From the NCBI RefSeq assembly GCF_918697865.1, contig NZ_CAKKMV010000005.1, positions 277,008-341,007 of the forward strand: DNA of 64,000 nt. The letters run 5' to 3'. The notes beneath the pieces are model-generated. The model was given only the letters and a program-made list of their open reading frames with translations. It did no database searches and was not told where the DNA came from. Each line of letters starts with the position of its first letter. Position 1 is the stretch's first letter. The stretch is from Massilia sp. Bi118. Lineage in GTDB: Bacteria > Pseudomonadota > Gammaproteobacteria > Burkholderiales > Burkholderiaceae_D. Of this stretch, positions 1-8,900 are shown one piece after another. A program made the position numbers and the translations under genes.

Positions 1-1
1 C

Positions 2-217
2 GTGCTGCGCGAAGGCCGGACCATTCATGCGAATGTCGCCCTGCCGGGCCTGCCGCTGCATTACACTCTGGACGGCAGCGCGCCGACTTTGGCCAGCCCG
101 CGCCATGGGGGGGCGGTGGAAGCGCCGGCCGAAGCCACGAGCTGCAAGGTGGCCACCTTCGACACCCGCGGGCGCAGCAGCCGCATCGTCACCCTCGACC
201 TGGAGCAGGGCAGCTAA
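2..217 (+). CDS. GH20 beta-N-acetylhexosaminidase, C-terminal fragment
   Basis: Only the last 71 codons are in the window; the gene begins upstream of base 1. The fragment reads PGLPLHYTLDGSAPT, then a stretch ending FDTRGRSSRIV. This is the pattern of the small beta-sandwich that closes many GH20 chitobiases and hexosaminidases (CHB_HEX_C family). The enzyme would remove terminal GlcNAc or GalNAc residues from chito-oligosaccharides or glycans. The catalytic barrel is not visible, so the family call rests on this domain alone. It stops 2 bases before an AmpG-like permease, so the two are probably co-transcribed and linked in amino-sugar recovery. Confidence 0.7.
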   Translation: MLREGRTIHANVALPGLPLHYTLDGSAPTLASPRHGGAVEAPAEATSCKVATFDTRGRSSRIVTLDLEQGS

Positions 218-219
218 GC

Positions 220-1521
220 ATGGACAAGGCAGAACCGCATCACCTGGCGCCGCACACGGTGCGCCATCCGCTGGCCTGGGTGCCCAGCCTCTATCTGGCG
301 CAGGGCCTGCCGTTCTACAGCGTGGCGCTGGTGGCGGGCCTGATGTTCAAGAGCATGGGCGTGCCCAACGAGCAGATCGCGCGCTGGACCGGCGTGCTCG
401 GCCTGGCCTGGGTTTTTAAAGCCTTGTGGAGCCCCTTCCTCGAGCTTTTCCGCAGCAAGAAGCGGATCGTCGTGGTGCTGCAGATGCTAGGCGGCGTCGC
501 GCTCGGCGCGCTGGCGCTGGGCCTGCAGCTGCCGGCCTGGTTCGCGCTGGCGATCGCGCTGCTGGGCGTGGTGTCCCTGGCCTCCGCCACCCACGACATC
601 GCCGCGGATGGCCTGTACATCGCCAGCCTGTCGGCAAAACTGCAGGCGGCCTATGCGGGCTGGCAGGGCGCCTTCTTCAACGGCGCCAAGTTCCTGTCGC
701 TGGGCGGGCTGGTGATCCTGGCCGGCTACCTTGAGCAGAAGGTCGGCCCGCAGCTGGCATGGGCCACCGTGTTCGGCCTGCTGGGCACCCTGATGGCGGG
801 GCTGGGCATCTACCATGCGTGGGCGCTGCCCGGACCGTCCGGCAGTCCGGCGGCGGCAAGGGCGCAGGCGGCCACCATGCGCGGTACCTTGAACGTGCTG
901 GTCGACGTGATCCGCGCCTTCTTCGCCAAGCCAGGCATCTGGCTCGGCATCCTGTTCATCCTGCTGTTCCGCACCGCCGAGGGCCAGGTCCAGACCATCG
1001 GCCCGCTGTTCCTGCGCGACGCCCGCGCGATCGGCGGCATGGGCCTGTCGACCCAGGAAGTGGGCGCGATCTACGGCACCGCCGGCACCGCCGCCTTCCT
1101 GGTCGGCAGCATCCTGGGCGGCTACTTCACGTCCTGGATCGGCCTGAAGCGCGCGATGCCCTGGCTGATCCTGGCGATGAACGTGCCGAACCTGGTGTTC
1201 TATTACCTCAGCATGATGCAGCCGGAATCGCTGGGTGTCGTGACGGCGTCGCTGGCGGCCGAGATGTTCGGCTATGGCTTCGGCTTCGTCGGCATGATCC
1301 TGTTCATCATGCAGGTGATCGCGAGCGGACCTTACCAGACCGCCCACTACGCGCTGGGCTCGGGCTTCATGCAGCTGGGCTTCGTGCTGTCGAAGGTGGT
1401 CAGCGGCGACATCCAGCAGGCGCTGGGCTACCGTCATTTCTTCCTGTGGGTTGTCTTGTCGGCAATCCCGGTGCTGGTGCTGACCCGCTTCGTACGGCTG
1501 GAACCGCTGGAAAAAGCATAA
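220..1521 (+). CDS. AmpG-like MFS permease
   Basis: This is a 433-residue polytopic membrane protein of the major facilitator superfamily with the AmpG-type signatures LYLAQGLPF near residue 25 and HDIAADGLYI near residue 126. AmpG permeases import GlcNAc-anhydromuropeptides; relatives beside GH20 genes probably carry GlcNAc-containing disaccharides or chitobiose-like products. The hydrophobic helices run through the whole length and the size fits the family. The start codon lies 2 bases after the hexosaminidase stop, which implies translational coupling. The sequence does not decide between a muropeptide and a chito-oligosaccharide substrate. Confidence 0.82.
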   Translation: MDKAEPHHLAPHTVRHPLAWVPSLYLAQGLPFYSVALVAGLMFKSMGVPNEQIARWTGVLGLAWVFKALWSPFLELFRSKKRIVVVLQMLGGVALGALALGLQLPAWFALAIALLGVVSLASATHDIAADGLYIASLSAKLQAAYAGWQGAFFNGAKFLSLGGLVILAGYLEQKVGPQLAWATVFGLLGTLMAGLGIYHAWALPGPSGSPAAARAQAATMRGTLNVLVDVIRAFFAKPGIWLGILFILLFRTAEGQVQTIGPLFLRDARAIGGMGLSTQEVGAIYGTAGTAAFLVGSILGGYFTSWIGLKRAMPWLILAMNVPNLVFYYLSMMQPESLGVVTASLAAEMFGYGFGFVGMILFIMQVIASGPYQTAHYALGSGFMQLGFVLSKVVSGDIQQALGYRHFFLWVVLSAIPVLVLTRFVRLEPLEKA

Positions 1522-1531
1522 TCAGCCCTTG

Positions 1532-1575
1532 AAATACTCTCCTTATACTCCACATGGAGTATAAGGAGAGTATTT
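1532..1575 (+). promoter_or_regulatory. Perfect 21-bp inverted repeat, probable operator of the RHH regulator
   Basis: Bases 1532-1552 and 1555-1575 are exact reverse complements separated by 2 bases. Inside are four hexamer half-sites: ATACTC at 1534 and 1545, and GAGTAT at 1557 and 1568. Spacings are 11, 12 and 11 bases, so all lie on nearly the same face of the helix. The ribosome binding site AAGGAG (1563-1568) of the next gene is inside the right arm. Ribbon-helix-helix dimers commonly bind such helically phased half-sites, so autorepression is likely. A hairpin in the mRNA could also hide the ribosome binding site. Confidence 0.75.
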
Positions 1576-1577
1576 TC

Positions 1578-1994
1578 ATGAAACTTGTCGAAGCAAAACC
1601 CAAATTTCCCGACACCGAAAAGGTGACGATCAACCTCGGCCTGGTCGACCTCGCGCAGATGGACTTGCTGGTCGAAGAGGGCTTTTATACCAACCGCACG
1701 GACTTCGTGCGCATGGCGATCCGCAAGCAGCTGGAGCAGCACGGCGATGCGATCCGACAGACCGTCACCCGCAAGCGCTACGTGATGGGCATGCAGCGCT
1801 ATTCGAAAGCCGAGCTGGAAAAGACGGTCGCCGCCGGCGAGCGGCTGGACATCCACGTGCTCGGCCTCGCCGCCATCGACGACGACGTCACTCCCGAACT
1901 GGCGCGCGAAGCGATCGCTTCGATCCACGTGCTGGGCGCATTTCTAGCCTCGAACGCCGTCAAGGCGGCGCTGGCCGACCGCATCGAATCCTGA
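1578..1994 (+). CDS. Ribbon-helix-helix (CopG-family) transcriptional regulator
   Basis: A 138-residue protein. An early strand (EKVTINLGLVDLAQMDLLVEE) followed by two helices (FYTNRTDFVRMAIRKQLEQH) fits the ribbon-helix-helix fold, roughly residues 12-50. The C-terminal about 85 residues contain YVMGMQRYSKAELE and are not a domain I recognise; they may sense a ligand or oligomerise. I chose ATG 1578 over ATG 1554 because AAGGAG lies at 1563-1568 and the upstream ATG falls inside the inverted repeat. The gene ends 10 bases before a PHB-depolymerase-family esterase, so it probably represses an operon of itself plus the esterase. Confidence 0.8.
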   Translation: MKLVEAKPKFPDTEKVTINLGLVDLAQMDLLVEEGFYTNRTDFVRMAIRKQLEQHGDAIRQTVTRKRYVMGMQRYSKAELEKTVAAGERLDIHVLGLAAIDDDVTPELAREAIASIHVLGAFLASNAVKAALADRIES

Positions 1995-2004
1995 AGGAAT
2001 ACCC

Positions 2005-3072
2005 ATGAAACCCTACGAACAATTCGTCGAGAACATCCTCGGCGCGGTGCGGAATGGCCAGGGCAAGGACCCGGCCGCCGCCACGGCGCTGATCCAGGAA
2101 GCCCTGCAGAAGGCCGGCCTGATGGGCGCATCGCCCGCCGCCGCGCGCACCGGCGCCAGGCCCTTCGCCACCCCGTTCGCCGACCTGAAAGCCGCGCCAG
2201 CCTGGGCGCGCGGCATGCCCGCGACAGGGCGGAGCACCGAAACGCTGGGCCCCGGCGCCTTCCTGGATGGCAGCTACACCAACGAAGCAGGCACGCGCCG
2301 CTACCGCCTCTACGTGCCCTCGCGTCCAGCGGCCGGACCGCGTCCGTTGGTGGTGATGCTGCATGGCTGCACCCAGAATCCCGACGATTTCGCCGCCGGC
2401 ACCACCATGAACCTGGCGGCCGAAGAAAGCGGCTGCCTGGTGCTGTATCCAGAGCAGCCGTCCAGCGCCAACCATACGCAGTGCTGGAACTGGTTCGACG
2501 CCGCCCACCAGCAACACGGCCAGGGCGAACCGGCCCTCATCGCCGGCATGACCCGCCAGGTGCTGCGCGAGCATGGCGGCGACCCGTCCAAGGTCTATGT
2601 GGCCGGCCTGTCGGCGGGCGGCGCCATGGCGGCTGTTATGGCGGCGACGTATCCCGAGCTGTACGCAGCCGTGGGCGTGCATTCCGGCCTGGCGGCGGGC
2701 AGCGCGCGCGACCTGATCACCGGGTTGCAGGCGATGAAGGGCAAGCACCAGGGCGCGCGCAGGCAGGCGCCGGGCGGCAGCGTCCGCGCCATCGTCTTCC
2801 ACGGCGACCGCGACGCCACCGTGCACCCGTCGAACGGGCAGGCCGTGTACCGCCAGTTCGGCGGCGGCGCGGCCCGCACCGAGATCGAGGAGCCCGGCAA
2901 GGGCCACATGAGAACGATGTCGCTGGACGCTGACGGCAAAGTGGTGGCCGAGCACTGGCTGCTGCACGGCGCCGGTCACGCCTGGTCCGGCGGCAGTTCG
3001 GCCGGTTCGTATGCCGATCCGTCCGGTCCGAACGCCTCCAGCGAGATGTTGCGCTTCTTCCTTGCGCAGTGA
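2005..3072 (+). CDS. PHB-depolymerase-family esterase
   Basis: A 355-residue alpha/beta hydrolase of the LpqC / PHB depolymerase esterase family. The oxyanion-region motif VVMLHGCTQNPDDFAAGT is near residue 115. The nucleophile is in GLSAGG (Ser203), the acid is probably Asp270 in HGDRDATVHP, and the histidine is His325 in GAGHAWSGG. There is no obvious N-terminal signal peptide; the start (MKPYEQFVENIL) looks like a short helical region as in phasin-like or intracellular forms. Likely substrates are polyhydroxyalkanoate oligomers or aromatic esters. An SD (GAAGGA) precedes the ATG. It follows the RHH regulator by 10 bases and is probably controlled by it. Confidence 0.85.
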   Translation: MKPYEQFVENILGAVRNGQGKDPAAATALIQEALQKAGLMGASPAAARTGARPFATPFADLKAAPAWARGMPATGRSTETLGPGAFLDGSYTNEAGTRRYRLYVPSRPAAGPRPLVVMLHGCTQNPDDFAAGTTMNLAAEESGCLVLYPEQPSSANHTQCWNWFDAAHQQHGQGEPALIAGMTRQVLREHGGDPSKVYVAGLSAGGAMAAVMAATYPELYAAVGVHSGLAAGSARDLITGLQAMKGKHQGARRQAPGGSVRAIVFHGDRDATVHPSNGQAVYRQFGGGAARTEIEEPGKGHMRTMSLDADGKVVAEHWLLHGAGHAWSGGSSAGSYADPSGPNASSEMLRFFLAQ

Positions 3073-3112
3073 TTTGCTATGCTGACGGCTTCGCACATAC
3101 GGAGTACATGAG

Positions 3113-3652
3113 ATGGTTTCCCTGCAAGAGCAGCTGCTCAAGGCCGGCCTGGTCGACAAGAAGAAGGTCAAGCTGGCCAACCAGGAAAAGAGCAAGCAGC
3201 ACAAGATCGAGCTGCGCACCGGCGTCGAAAAGCAGAACGAGTCGCGCGAGGCCGCGCTGGAAGCACAGCGCAAGAACGCCGAGCGCGCACGCGAGCTGAA
3301 CGCCCAGCGCGACGCCGCCGCGGCGCAGAAGGCGGTCGCGGCCCAGATCGCGCAGATGGTCACGACCAACCGCCAGCCCAAGGGCAATGGCGACATTCCC
3401 TACAACTTCACGATGGGGACGAAGATCGAGCGCATCCACGTCTCGGAAAAGGTGAGGGATCACCTGGTGGCGGGCCGCCTGGCCATCGTCGCCCACGGCG
3501 GCGGCTTCGAGCTGGTGCCGCGCGTGATCGCCGAGAAGATCGCCGAGCGCGCGCCGGAAAGCGTGGTGCGCGTGACCAAAGCCGCGCCGCAGGCGGTCGA
3601 GGAAGACGATCCCTATGCCGACTTCAAGATCCCGGACGACTTCACCTGGTAA
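3113..3652 (+). CDS. DUF2058 family protein (YaiL-like)
   Basis: A 179-residue soluble protein opening with MVSLQEQLLKAGLVDKKKVKLANQEK, the hallmark of the DUF2058/YaiL family. It has a long Lys/Arg/Glu/Ala-rich helical middle (residues about 15-85, possible coiled coil). A compact C-terminal part carries YNFTMGTKIERIHVSEKVRDHLVAGRLAIV. YaiL has been described only loosely as a nucleic-acid-associated protein, so a role in RNA or DNA binding is an inference from charge. The gene lies 40 bases after the esterase and could share its transcript or have its own promoter. It converges with the AraC gene, 15 bases away. Confidence 0.82.
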   Translation: MVSLQEQLLKAGLVDKKKVKLANQEKSKQHKIELRTGVEKQNESREAALEAQRKNAERARELNAQRDAAAAQKAVAAQIAQMVTTNRQPKGNGDIPYNFTMGTKIERIHVSEKVRDHLVAGRLAIVAHGGGFELVPRVIAEKIAERAPESVVRVTKAAPQAVEEDDPYADFKIPDDFTW

Positions 3653-3667
3653 TCCCAAAGAGCGCTT

Positions 3668-4579
3668 TTAGCGCTTCTTGATCGGCAGCGCCAGCCAGCC
3701 GCGCCAGCGGCCCTCGGGACTGCGCTCGACCATCTGGATATGCGGCCGGGTGCTGTCCAGCCGCCACAGCGACTGCTTGTCGAGCCAGTCCTCGTACATG
3801 GAGCGGAAGCGCGGCCATTCCTGGTGGAAGTCCAGGCAGGCGTAGCTCCCGGCCGGCAGCACGCGCATGCCCATGCCCGGGTCGGCGCCGGCATCGTCGG
3901 CGTGGCCGAAGTCGTAGCAGTATTCGCTCTCTCCCGTAAAACCGGGATCCTCGTCGAACACCCCAAACCAGGGCCGGACTTCCGGCGCGCCGGCCGCGGC
4001 GTCACGCCGCTCGCGCTCGCAAACCACATCGTTGCAGGCGATCGACAGCGCCGCGCCGGACTGGCCGAAGAAGCGCTGGTAGCGCAGGACCACGGCCGGC
4101 AGCATGCGCACGGCGATGCGCGCGGCGATGGTGCCGGGCTGCGGCGGGCAGTAGGGCGCCAACAGCGCCTCGAGATTGTCCGGCTCGGCCACGAAGAAGC
4201 TGACGTCGCTCTCGCGCCCCACCTGCTGGTCCATGTATGCGCGCCAGCCGCCTTCGCGCCAGGCCTTGGCCGACATGGCGAACTGCTGCTTGAAGGCCTT
4301 GGCGAAGGCCGCGTTGGACGGGAAGCCGCAGTCCTGGGCGATGCGCACGATGGCCACGTCTGGCTCGTGGCGCAGCAGGTGGGCGGCGCGGCGCAGCCGG
4401 CGCTTTCTCTGGTATTCGACGGCCGAGAAGCCGGTCAGCTCGCGGAAGATGCGGTCGAAGTGGAAGGACGAATAGCTGGCCGACGCCGCCAGGCTTTTCA
4501 GCGCGAGCGGGTCACCGACCGAGTCCAGCATCAGGTCCATCACTTCGTACAGGCGCGATACGCGCGAGGGCGGCTTCAT
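3668..4579 (-). CDS. AraC-family regulator with GyrI-like effector domain
   Basis: A 303-residue protein. Residues about 10-110 form a double helix-turn-helix of AraC/XylS type (LAASASYSSFHFDRIFRELTGFSAVEYQRKRRLRRAA). Residues about 125-303 form a GyrI/Rob-like small-molecule-binding domain (WFGVFDEDPGF and YACLDFHQEW are typical). Proteins of this layout sense hydrophobic or cationic compounds and activate efflux or stress genes. The upstream lipocalin gene is on the same strand 101 bases away, and an imperfect inverted repeat lies just before the start codon. Target genes cannot be read from the window. Confidence 0.87.
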   Translation of the reverse strand: MKPPSRVSRLYEVMDLMLDSVGDPLALKSLAASASYSSFHFDRIFRELTGFSAVEYQRKRRLRRAAHLLRHEPDVAIVRIAQDCGFPSNAAFAKAFKQQFAMSAKAWREGGWRAYMDQQVGRESDVSFFVAEPDNLEALLAPYCPPQPGTIAARIAVRMLPAVVLRYQRFFGQSGAALSIACNDVVCERERRDAAAGAPEVRPWFGVFDEDPGFTGESEYCYDFGHADDAGADPGMGMRVLPAGSYACLDFHQEWPRFRSMYEDWLDKQSLWRLDSTRPHIQMVERSPEGRWRGWLALPIKKR

Positions 4580-4586
4580 CCGGGTT

Positions 4587-4631
4587 TGTTTACGAAATAA
4601 TTACAAATATGAAATAAGTATATTCCGTAAA
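4587..4631. promoter_or_regulatory. Imperfect inverted repeat in the AraC gene promoter
   Basis: TTTACGAAAT (4587-4596) and ATTCCGTAAA (4622-4631) are inverted copies with one mismatch, separated by 25 A/T-rich bases. They lie 8 to 52 bases upstream of the AraC start codon in an otherwise GC-rich region. This is a plausible regulator-binding or promoter region, possibly for autoregulation; the sequence alone does not identify the protein. Confidence 0.3.
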
Positions 4632-4680
4632 TAACCCGCCTTTGGCAAGCATTTGCCGCGTATGCATGGCCAAAGTGTTG

Positions 4681-5253
4681 TTAACGTGTGTGTTTTGTCG
4701 CCTCCAGGCGGTTGACGTCGAAGCCCTGGCGCGAAAGCCGGTCGAGCAGGCCGGCCATGGCCAGGCGCGGCACGGTGGGCGTGCGCGACAGGATCCACAG
4801 GTATTCGCGCTTCGGTTCGCTCACTGCCGCCAGCTGGAAGTCCGGGTCGAGGTCGATCACCCAGTAATCGCCCCACACCATCGGCAGGAAGGACAGCCAG
4901 CCCGGCGCGAAGCGCACTTCGAGCTTCGGCGAATCGGCCGGGCCGATCTGGCGCGCGCTGCCGACTGCCTCGTCGATGCGGCCGTCGGCGCGGCGGCAGC
5001 GGTTGATCACCTGGATGCCGCCGCCGGGCTGCAGGCTGTAATGCGCGGTGGTGTCGCGGTCGCACTGCTTCTGGAAGCGGTTCGGGTACTTGGCGATCTC
5101 GTACCAGGCGCCGAGGTAGCGCGGCACGTCCAGGGACGCGATGGATTCGAGATCGGAACCCTCATGGCGTTCGCGCGCGGCGGCCAGCACGGTCATGGTG
5201 GCGCCGAGCAGGCCAAGGGCGATCAGGGCGAGGCGGGAAACGGGTAGGGGCAT
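4681..5253 (-). CDS. Lipocalin family protein (Blc-like)
   Basis: A 190-residue exported lipocalin. An N-terminal hydrophobic segment (LALIALGLLGATMTVLAA) acts as signal peptide. The lipocalin GxW motif follows in YLGAWYEIAKYPNRFQKQC, then the beta-barrel with YWVIDLDPDFQLAAVSEPKREYLWILSR, very close to bacterial Blc. Blc proteins bind fatty acids or lysophospholipids at the outer membrane under envelope stress. No lipobox cysteine follows the signal peptide, so unlike E. coli Blc this one is probably periplasmic rather than lipid-anchored. Confidence 0.87.
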   Translation of the reverse strand: MPLPVSRLALIALGLLGATMTVLAAARERHEGSDLESIASLDVPRYLGAWYEIAKYPNRFQKQCDRDTTAHYSLQPGGGIQVINRCRRADGRIDEAVGSARQIGPADSPKLEVRFAPGWLSFLPMVWGDYWVIDLDPDFQLAAVSEPKREYLWILSRTPTVPRLAMAGLLDRLSRQGFDVNRLEATKHTR

Positions 5254-5325
5254 GGCAGGCGTCCGTGGTCGATAACGCCGCCAGCTTAGCAGCTGCGGGC
5301 CGATGCCGTCGCCGGCCCCGGCATC

Positions 5326-5922
5326 TTACTTTTGGCGGCGTTCGACCGCGGCAACCCCGTTGGCCAGCGCCAGGATCAGCACCACCAGCGCCATCAGGCC
5401 GATGACGCTGGCCAGGTGCAGCACGGTGGCGGCCGGGCCGGTGGGCGGGGCGGCGATCGCGCCGGAGCGGTCGAGCATGAACAGGGCGACCAACACCACG
5501 CTCACCAGGGCGCTCCACAGCAGTGCCGGGCGCAGGCCGCCGAGCAGCATCGCCACCGCCGGGCACAGCACGAACCAGGGCGTGGTCGGGGCGGCCAGGC
5601 CGCCCAGGTAGACTGCCATCCAGACCTTCAGCAGGAACAGGGCGCCGACGAACAGGTCGCGCGCGGCGGCGATCGGCAGGCCGGCGGCCAGCGTGAAGGG
5701 CGTCACCATCATGACGATGCCGGCGGTCAGCACGACCATGCCCACCGAGTCGAAGCCGAGCAGGTGGTACATCATGGTCAGCAGCGGCACGCTGGCCGCG
5801 GTGACGGCCGCCAGCACCGTCAAATTGCGCGCAGCCTGCCATTGGCGGGTATCGGCGCGCAGGGGCGCCGGGAGAATGCTGTCGAACAGCTTGATCATGC
5901 TATGGGGAGGGTGGGTGATCAT
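5326..5922 (-). CDS. Integral membrane protein resembling the sensor domain of the operon's GGDEF/EAL protein
   Basis: A 198-residue protein with about six hydrophobic helices and no recognisable output domain. Its middle (YHLLGF, a PF-containing helix, AAARDLF, LGGLAAPTTPW, PAVAMLLGG) matches, in order, the membrane domain of the protein at 11211-13745 (YYLLGF, PFL, AIAREVF, LGGVNAPTAGW, PVVAMFLGG). The two are therefore paralogous. I chose ATG 5922 because GGAG lies 8 bases upstream and it overlaps the preceding stop as ATGA. It is the last gene of the four-gene operon. A role in sensing, moving or giving immunity to the operon's product is an inference. Confidence 0.75.
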   Translation of the reverse strand: MITHPPHSMIKLFDSILPAPLRADTRQWQAARNLTVLAAVTAASVPLLTMMYHLLGFDSVGMVVLTAGIVMMVTPFTLAAGLPIAAARDLFVGALFLLKVWMAVYLGGLAAPTTPWFVLCPAVAMLLGGLRPALLWSALVSVVLVALFMLDRSGAIAAPPTGPAATVLHLASVIGLMALVVLILALANGVAAVERRQK

Positions 5923-8900
5923 TCTGTTCTCCGTTGGCGTTCCAGGAAGCCTGCGAGTTCGTTGACGCTCTGGTAGTCGAACAGCAGCTCGGGCACGATG
6001 GGCATGCCGAGGCGCTGCTCGAGTTCGACCGCGATCGAGGCGGTAGCCAGCGAATCCATGCCGAGCGCCGCGAACGGGGTGTCGGGGTCGATGCGATCGA
6101 GGGTCTGGCGGCTCTCGGTGCGCAGCCAGGCCAGCACGCAATCCTGGACCACGGCGTGGATGCCGCTGCCCTTGCCGTCACCTGCTTCAAGTGCGGGCGT
6201 CGAAGCCTCGGCCGGTGCCTGCACCGGTGCGGCCTGCGGCAGCGCAGCGGGTTTCGCGCCGGCGCGCAGCAGCAGCGCGTCCGGCTGCTGGTCTTCGCCC
6301 GGCATCTGCTGGTCGATGTCGCCGATCTCCTGGGCGTAGCCGGCCACCAGGGCCAGCAGGTCGCCGGAAGAACTGTAGGGGCGCTGGCCGGCGAGTTCCG
6401 CCAGCAGCGCCTGTAACTGATGATTGAAGCGGCGCCGCGCCCACACCACGGCATTGCTGGCCGCCTGCGCGTCGCCGCTCTGCGACTGCTGGCGGCGCTC
6501 GGCGGCGCCCAGCAGGAAGGCGCTGGCCGACAGTTCGCCGAGCTTGTAGTCGGTCCACTGGCGCGCCGCGATCTTCGAACCGAACAGGCGCTGCGCGCCC
6601 TCGGCCAGCGTGGCCACGCGGGCGATGGCGGCATCCAGCTCGGTGCACAGGGCCGACCTGCCGAGGGCGTCGGCCAGGAAGGCGCGCCCGGCGCCGCCCG
6701 GCTTGGCCAGCGCCGCGCCGAGGTGGGCGTACAGGGTCTCGGTCGGGCCTTCGAGGATGCGCAGCACGCGCGCGTCGCGCAGGATCTGCGGCGCGCCGTT
6801 GGATTCGATGTAGCCGCGCCCGCCCAGCATCTGCACCAGCAGGTCGGCCGCTTCGCCCAGCGCTTCGGTGGCGGCGGCTTTACAGGCGATATAGGCTTCG
6901 GCGGCAGGCGCGCGGCCGGCGTCGATTTCAGAGGCGATCGCATACACCAGCGCTTCGCTGGCCTGGATCGCGGCGGTCAGTTCCTGCAGGCGCACCACGG
7001 TCACGGCATTCTCGGCCAGCAGGCCGGTAGCAACCGTGCGGCGCGAGGCATAGCGCGCGATCAGCTGGGCGCAGCGTTTCATGGCGCCGACGCAGATCGC
7101 GCCGATGCCCAGGCGCGAGAACAGCATCGCGTCGTGGGCGGCTTCCATGCCTTCGCCCGGCGCCAGCAGCACCGCGTCGTCGGGCACGAAGGCATTCTCG
7201 AGGAACAGGGTGTTCTGGACCATGCCGCGCATGCCCATGGTCAGGGATTCCGGACCCTGCACCAGGCCCTCGTTGTCGGCGTTCACCAGCAGCGAGATCA
7301 TGCCCAGCGGCGCGCCCTCGGCGCTGCTGGCCTTGGCGAACACGGTGGTCAGGCCGGCCCAGGAGGCGAGGCCGATCCACTGCTTTTCCGCGTTGACGCG
7401 CCAGCCGCCCGGCACCTTGACGGCGCTGGCGCGCAGGGCCATCGGGTTCGAGCCCGCGGCCGGTTCGGTCAGCGCAAAGGCCGCCAGCTGGCGCCCGGCG
7501 GCAAGCTGCGGCAGCAGGCGTTCGCGCTGGGTATCGCTGCCGAAGCGCAGCAGCGGGCGCAGGCCGAGGCCGTTGTGCACGCCGACCATGGTGGCGACCG
7601 TCATGTCGACCGCCGCCAGCTGTTCCAGCACGCGCATCAGGTCGACGGTGGCCAGATCCTTGCCGCCGGCGCTGCGCGGCGCCTGCAGGCCGAAGAAGCC
7701 GGCATTGCCGAGGTCCAGCACGACGTAGGGCGGAATCGTGCGGCGTTCGTCGATGACGCGCGAATTCAGGCGCCGCTGCGCGTAGCGGCGCAGCCAGACT
7801 ATCATCTGGTCGGCGGTGCTGCGCGACAGGGCGCGCGCGGCGTCGGCGCTGGCCGGGGCCGGCGCTGGCACCGCTGGCGTCACGGCCGCCACGGAGGCTT
7901 GCGGCGCAGATGCCGGTGCTGCAGCCGGCGCGGTTGCCGGCGCCGGGCCGCGCGGCGTACGGCGGTCGAAGATCGAACCCGGCATCACGTAGACCAGCTC
8001 GAGCTGGCCGTGCAGCGCCAGTTCCTTGCAGCGCGAACGCTGCACCTTGCCGCTGGTGGTGCGCGGGAAGGTGCCCGGCTTGACGAACACGATCGAAGAC
8101 ACGGAGACGTCGAACTGCTGGGCGATCACCTTGACGATGTTCTGCGCCATCGCCTCGATGCGCGCCAGGTAGTCGTCCTTGGCCTTCTGCTGCTCGCCGC
8201 TCTGGGCCAGTTCCTTTTCCAGCTGCTGCGCCGCGCGCACCAGGCCGCGGTTGGCTTCGGCGACGATCGCCAGCTTTTCCTGGCCGCCGATCTCCACCGA
8301 GAAGGCCGCGCACATGTTCGGTTCGATGAAGTCGATCGTGTGTTCGATCACTTCCTCGATGTCCTGCGGGTAGACGTTGCGGCCGTTGATGATGATGAGG
8401 TCTTTCAGGCGGCCGGTGATGAACAGCTCGCCGTCGCGCATGAAAGCGAGGTCGCCGGTGCGCAGGAAAGGACCTTCGCCGGTCTTGGCCAGGCGGGCGC
8501 CGAAGGTGGCTTCGGTTTCGAGCGGGCGGTTCCAGTAGCCGTGCGCCACGCTGGGGCCGCTGACCCAGACTTCGCCGACGCGGTGGCTCGACACCGGTAG
8601 GCAGGTCTCGGGATCGACCACCAGCACCTTGCTCCCCAGGCCGACGCGGCCGGAGCTGACGATCTCGCGCGCGTCCGGATCGCCCGGCGCCGCATCGCGG
8701 ATCTGGTTCCCTTCCAGCAGGGACTTGCTGACGGTGCGCACCAGCGGGCCGCGGCCGCGCGGGCCGCCGGTCACGAACAGCGTGGTCTCGGCCATGCCGT
8801 AGCAGGGGAACAGCGCGCTTTCACGCATGCCGGCGCCGGCGAAGGCATCGGTAAAGGCGCGCAGCGTGCTGGCGCGCACCGGCTCCGAGCCGTTGTAGGC

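Noticed and set aside
4586..4596. GTTTACGAAAT before the AraC gene resembles the putative LacI-site core
   Set aside because: It lies 12 kb from the glycan locus and is better explained as an arm of the local inverted repeat at 4587-4631; one short match is expected by chance.
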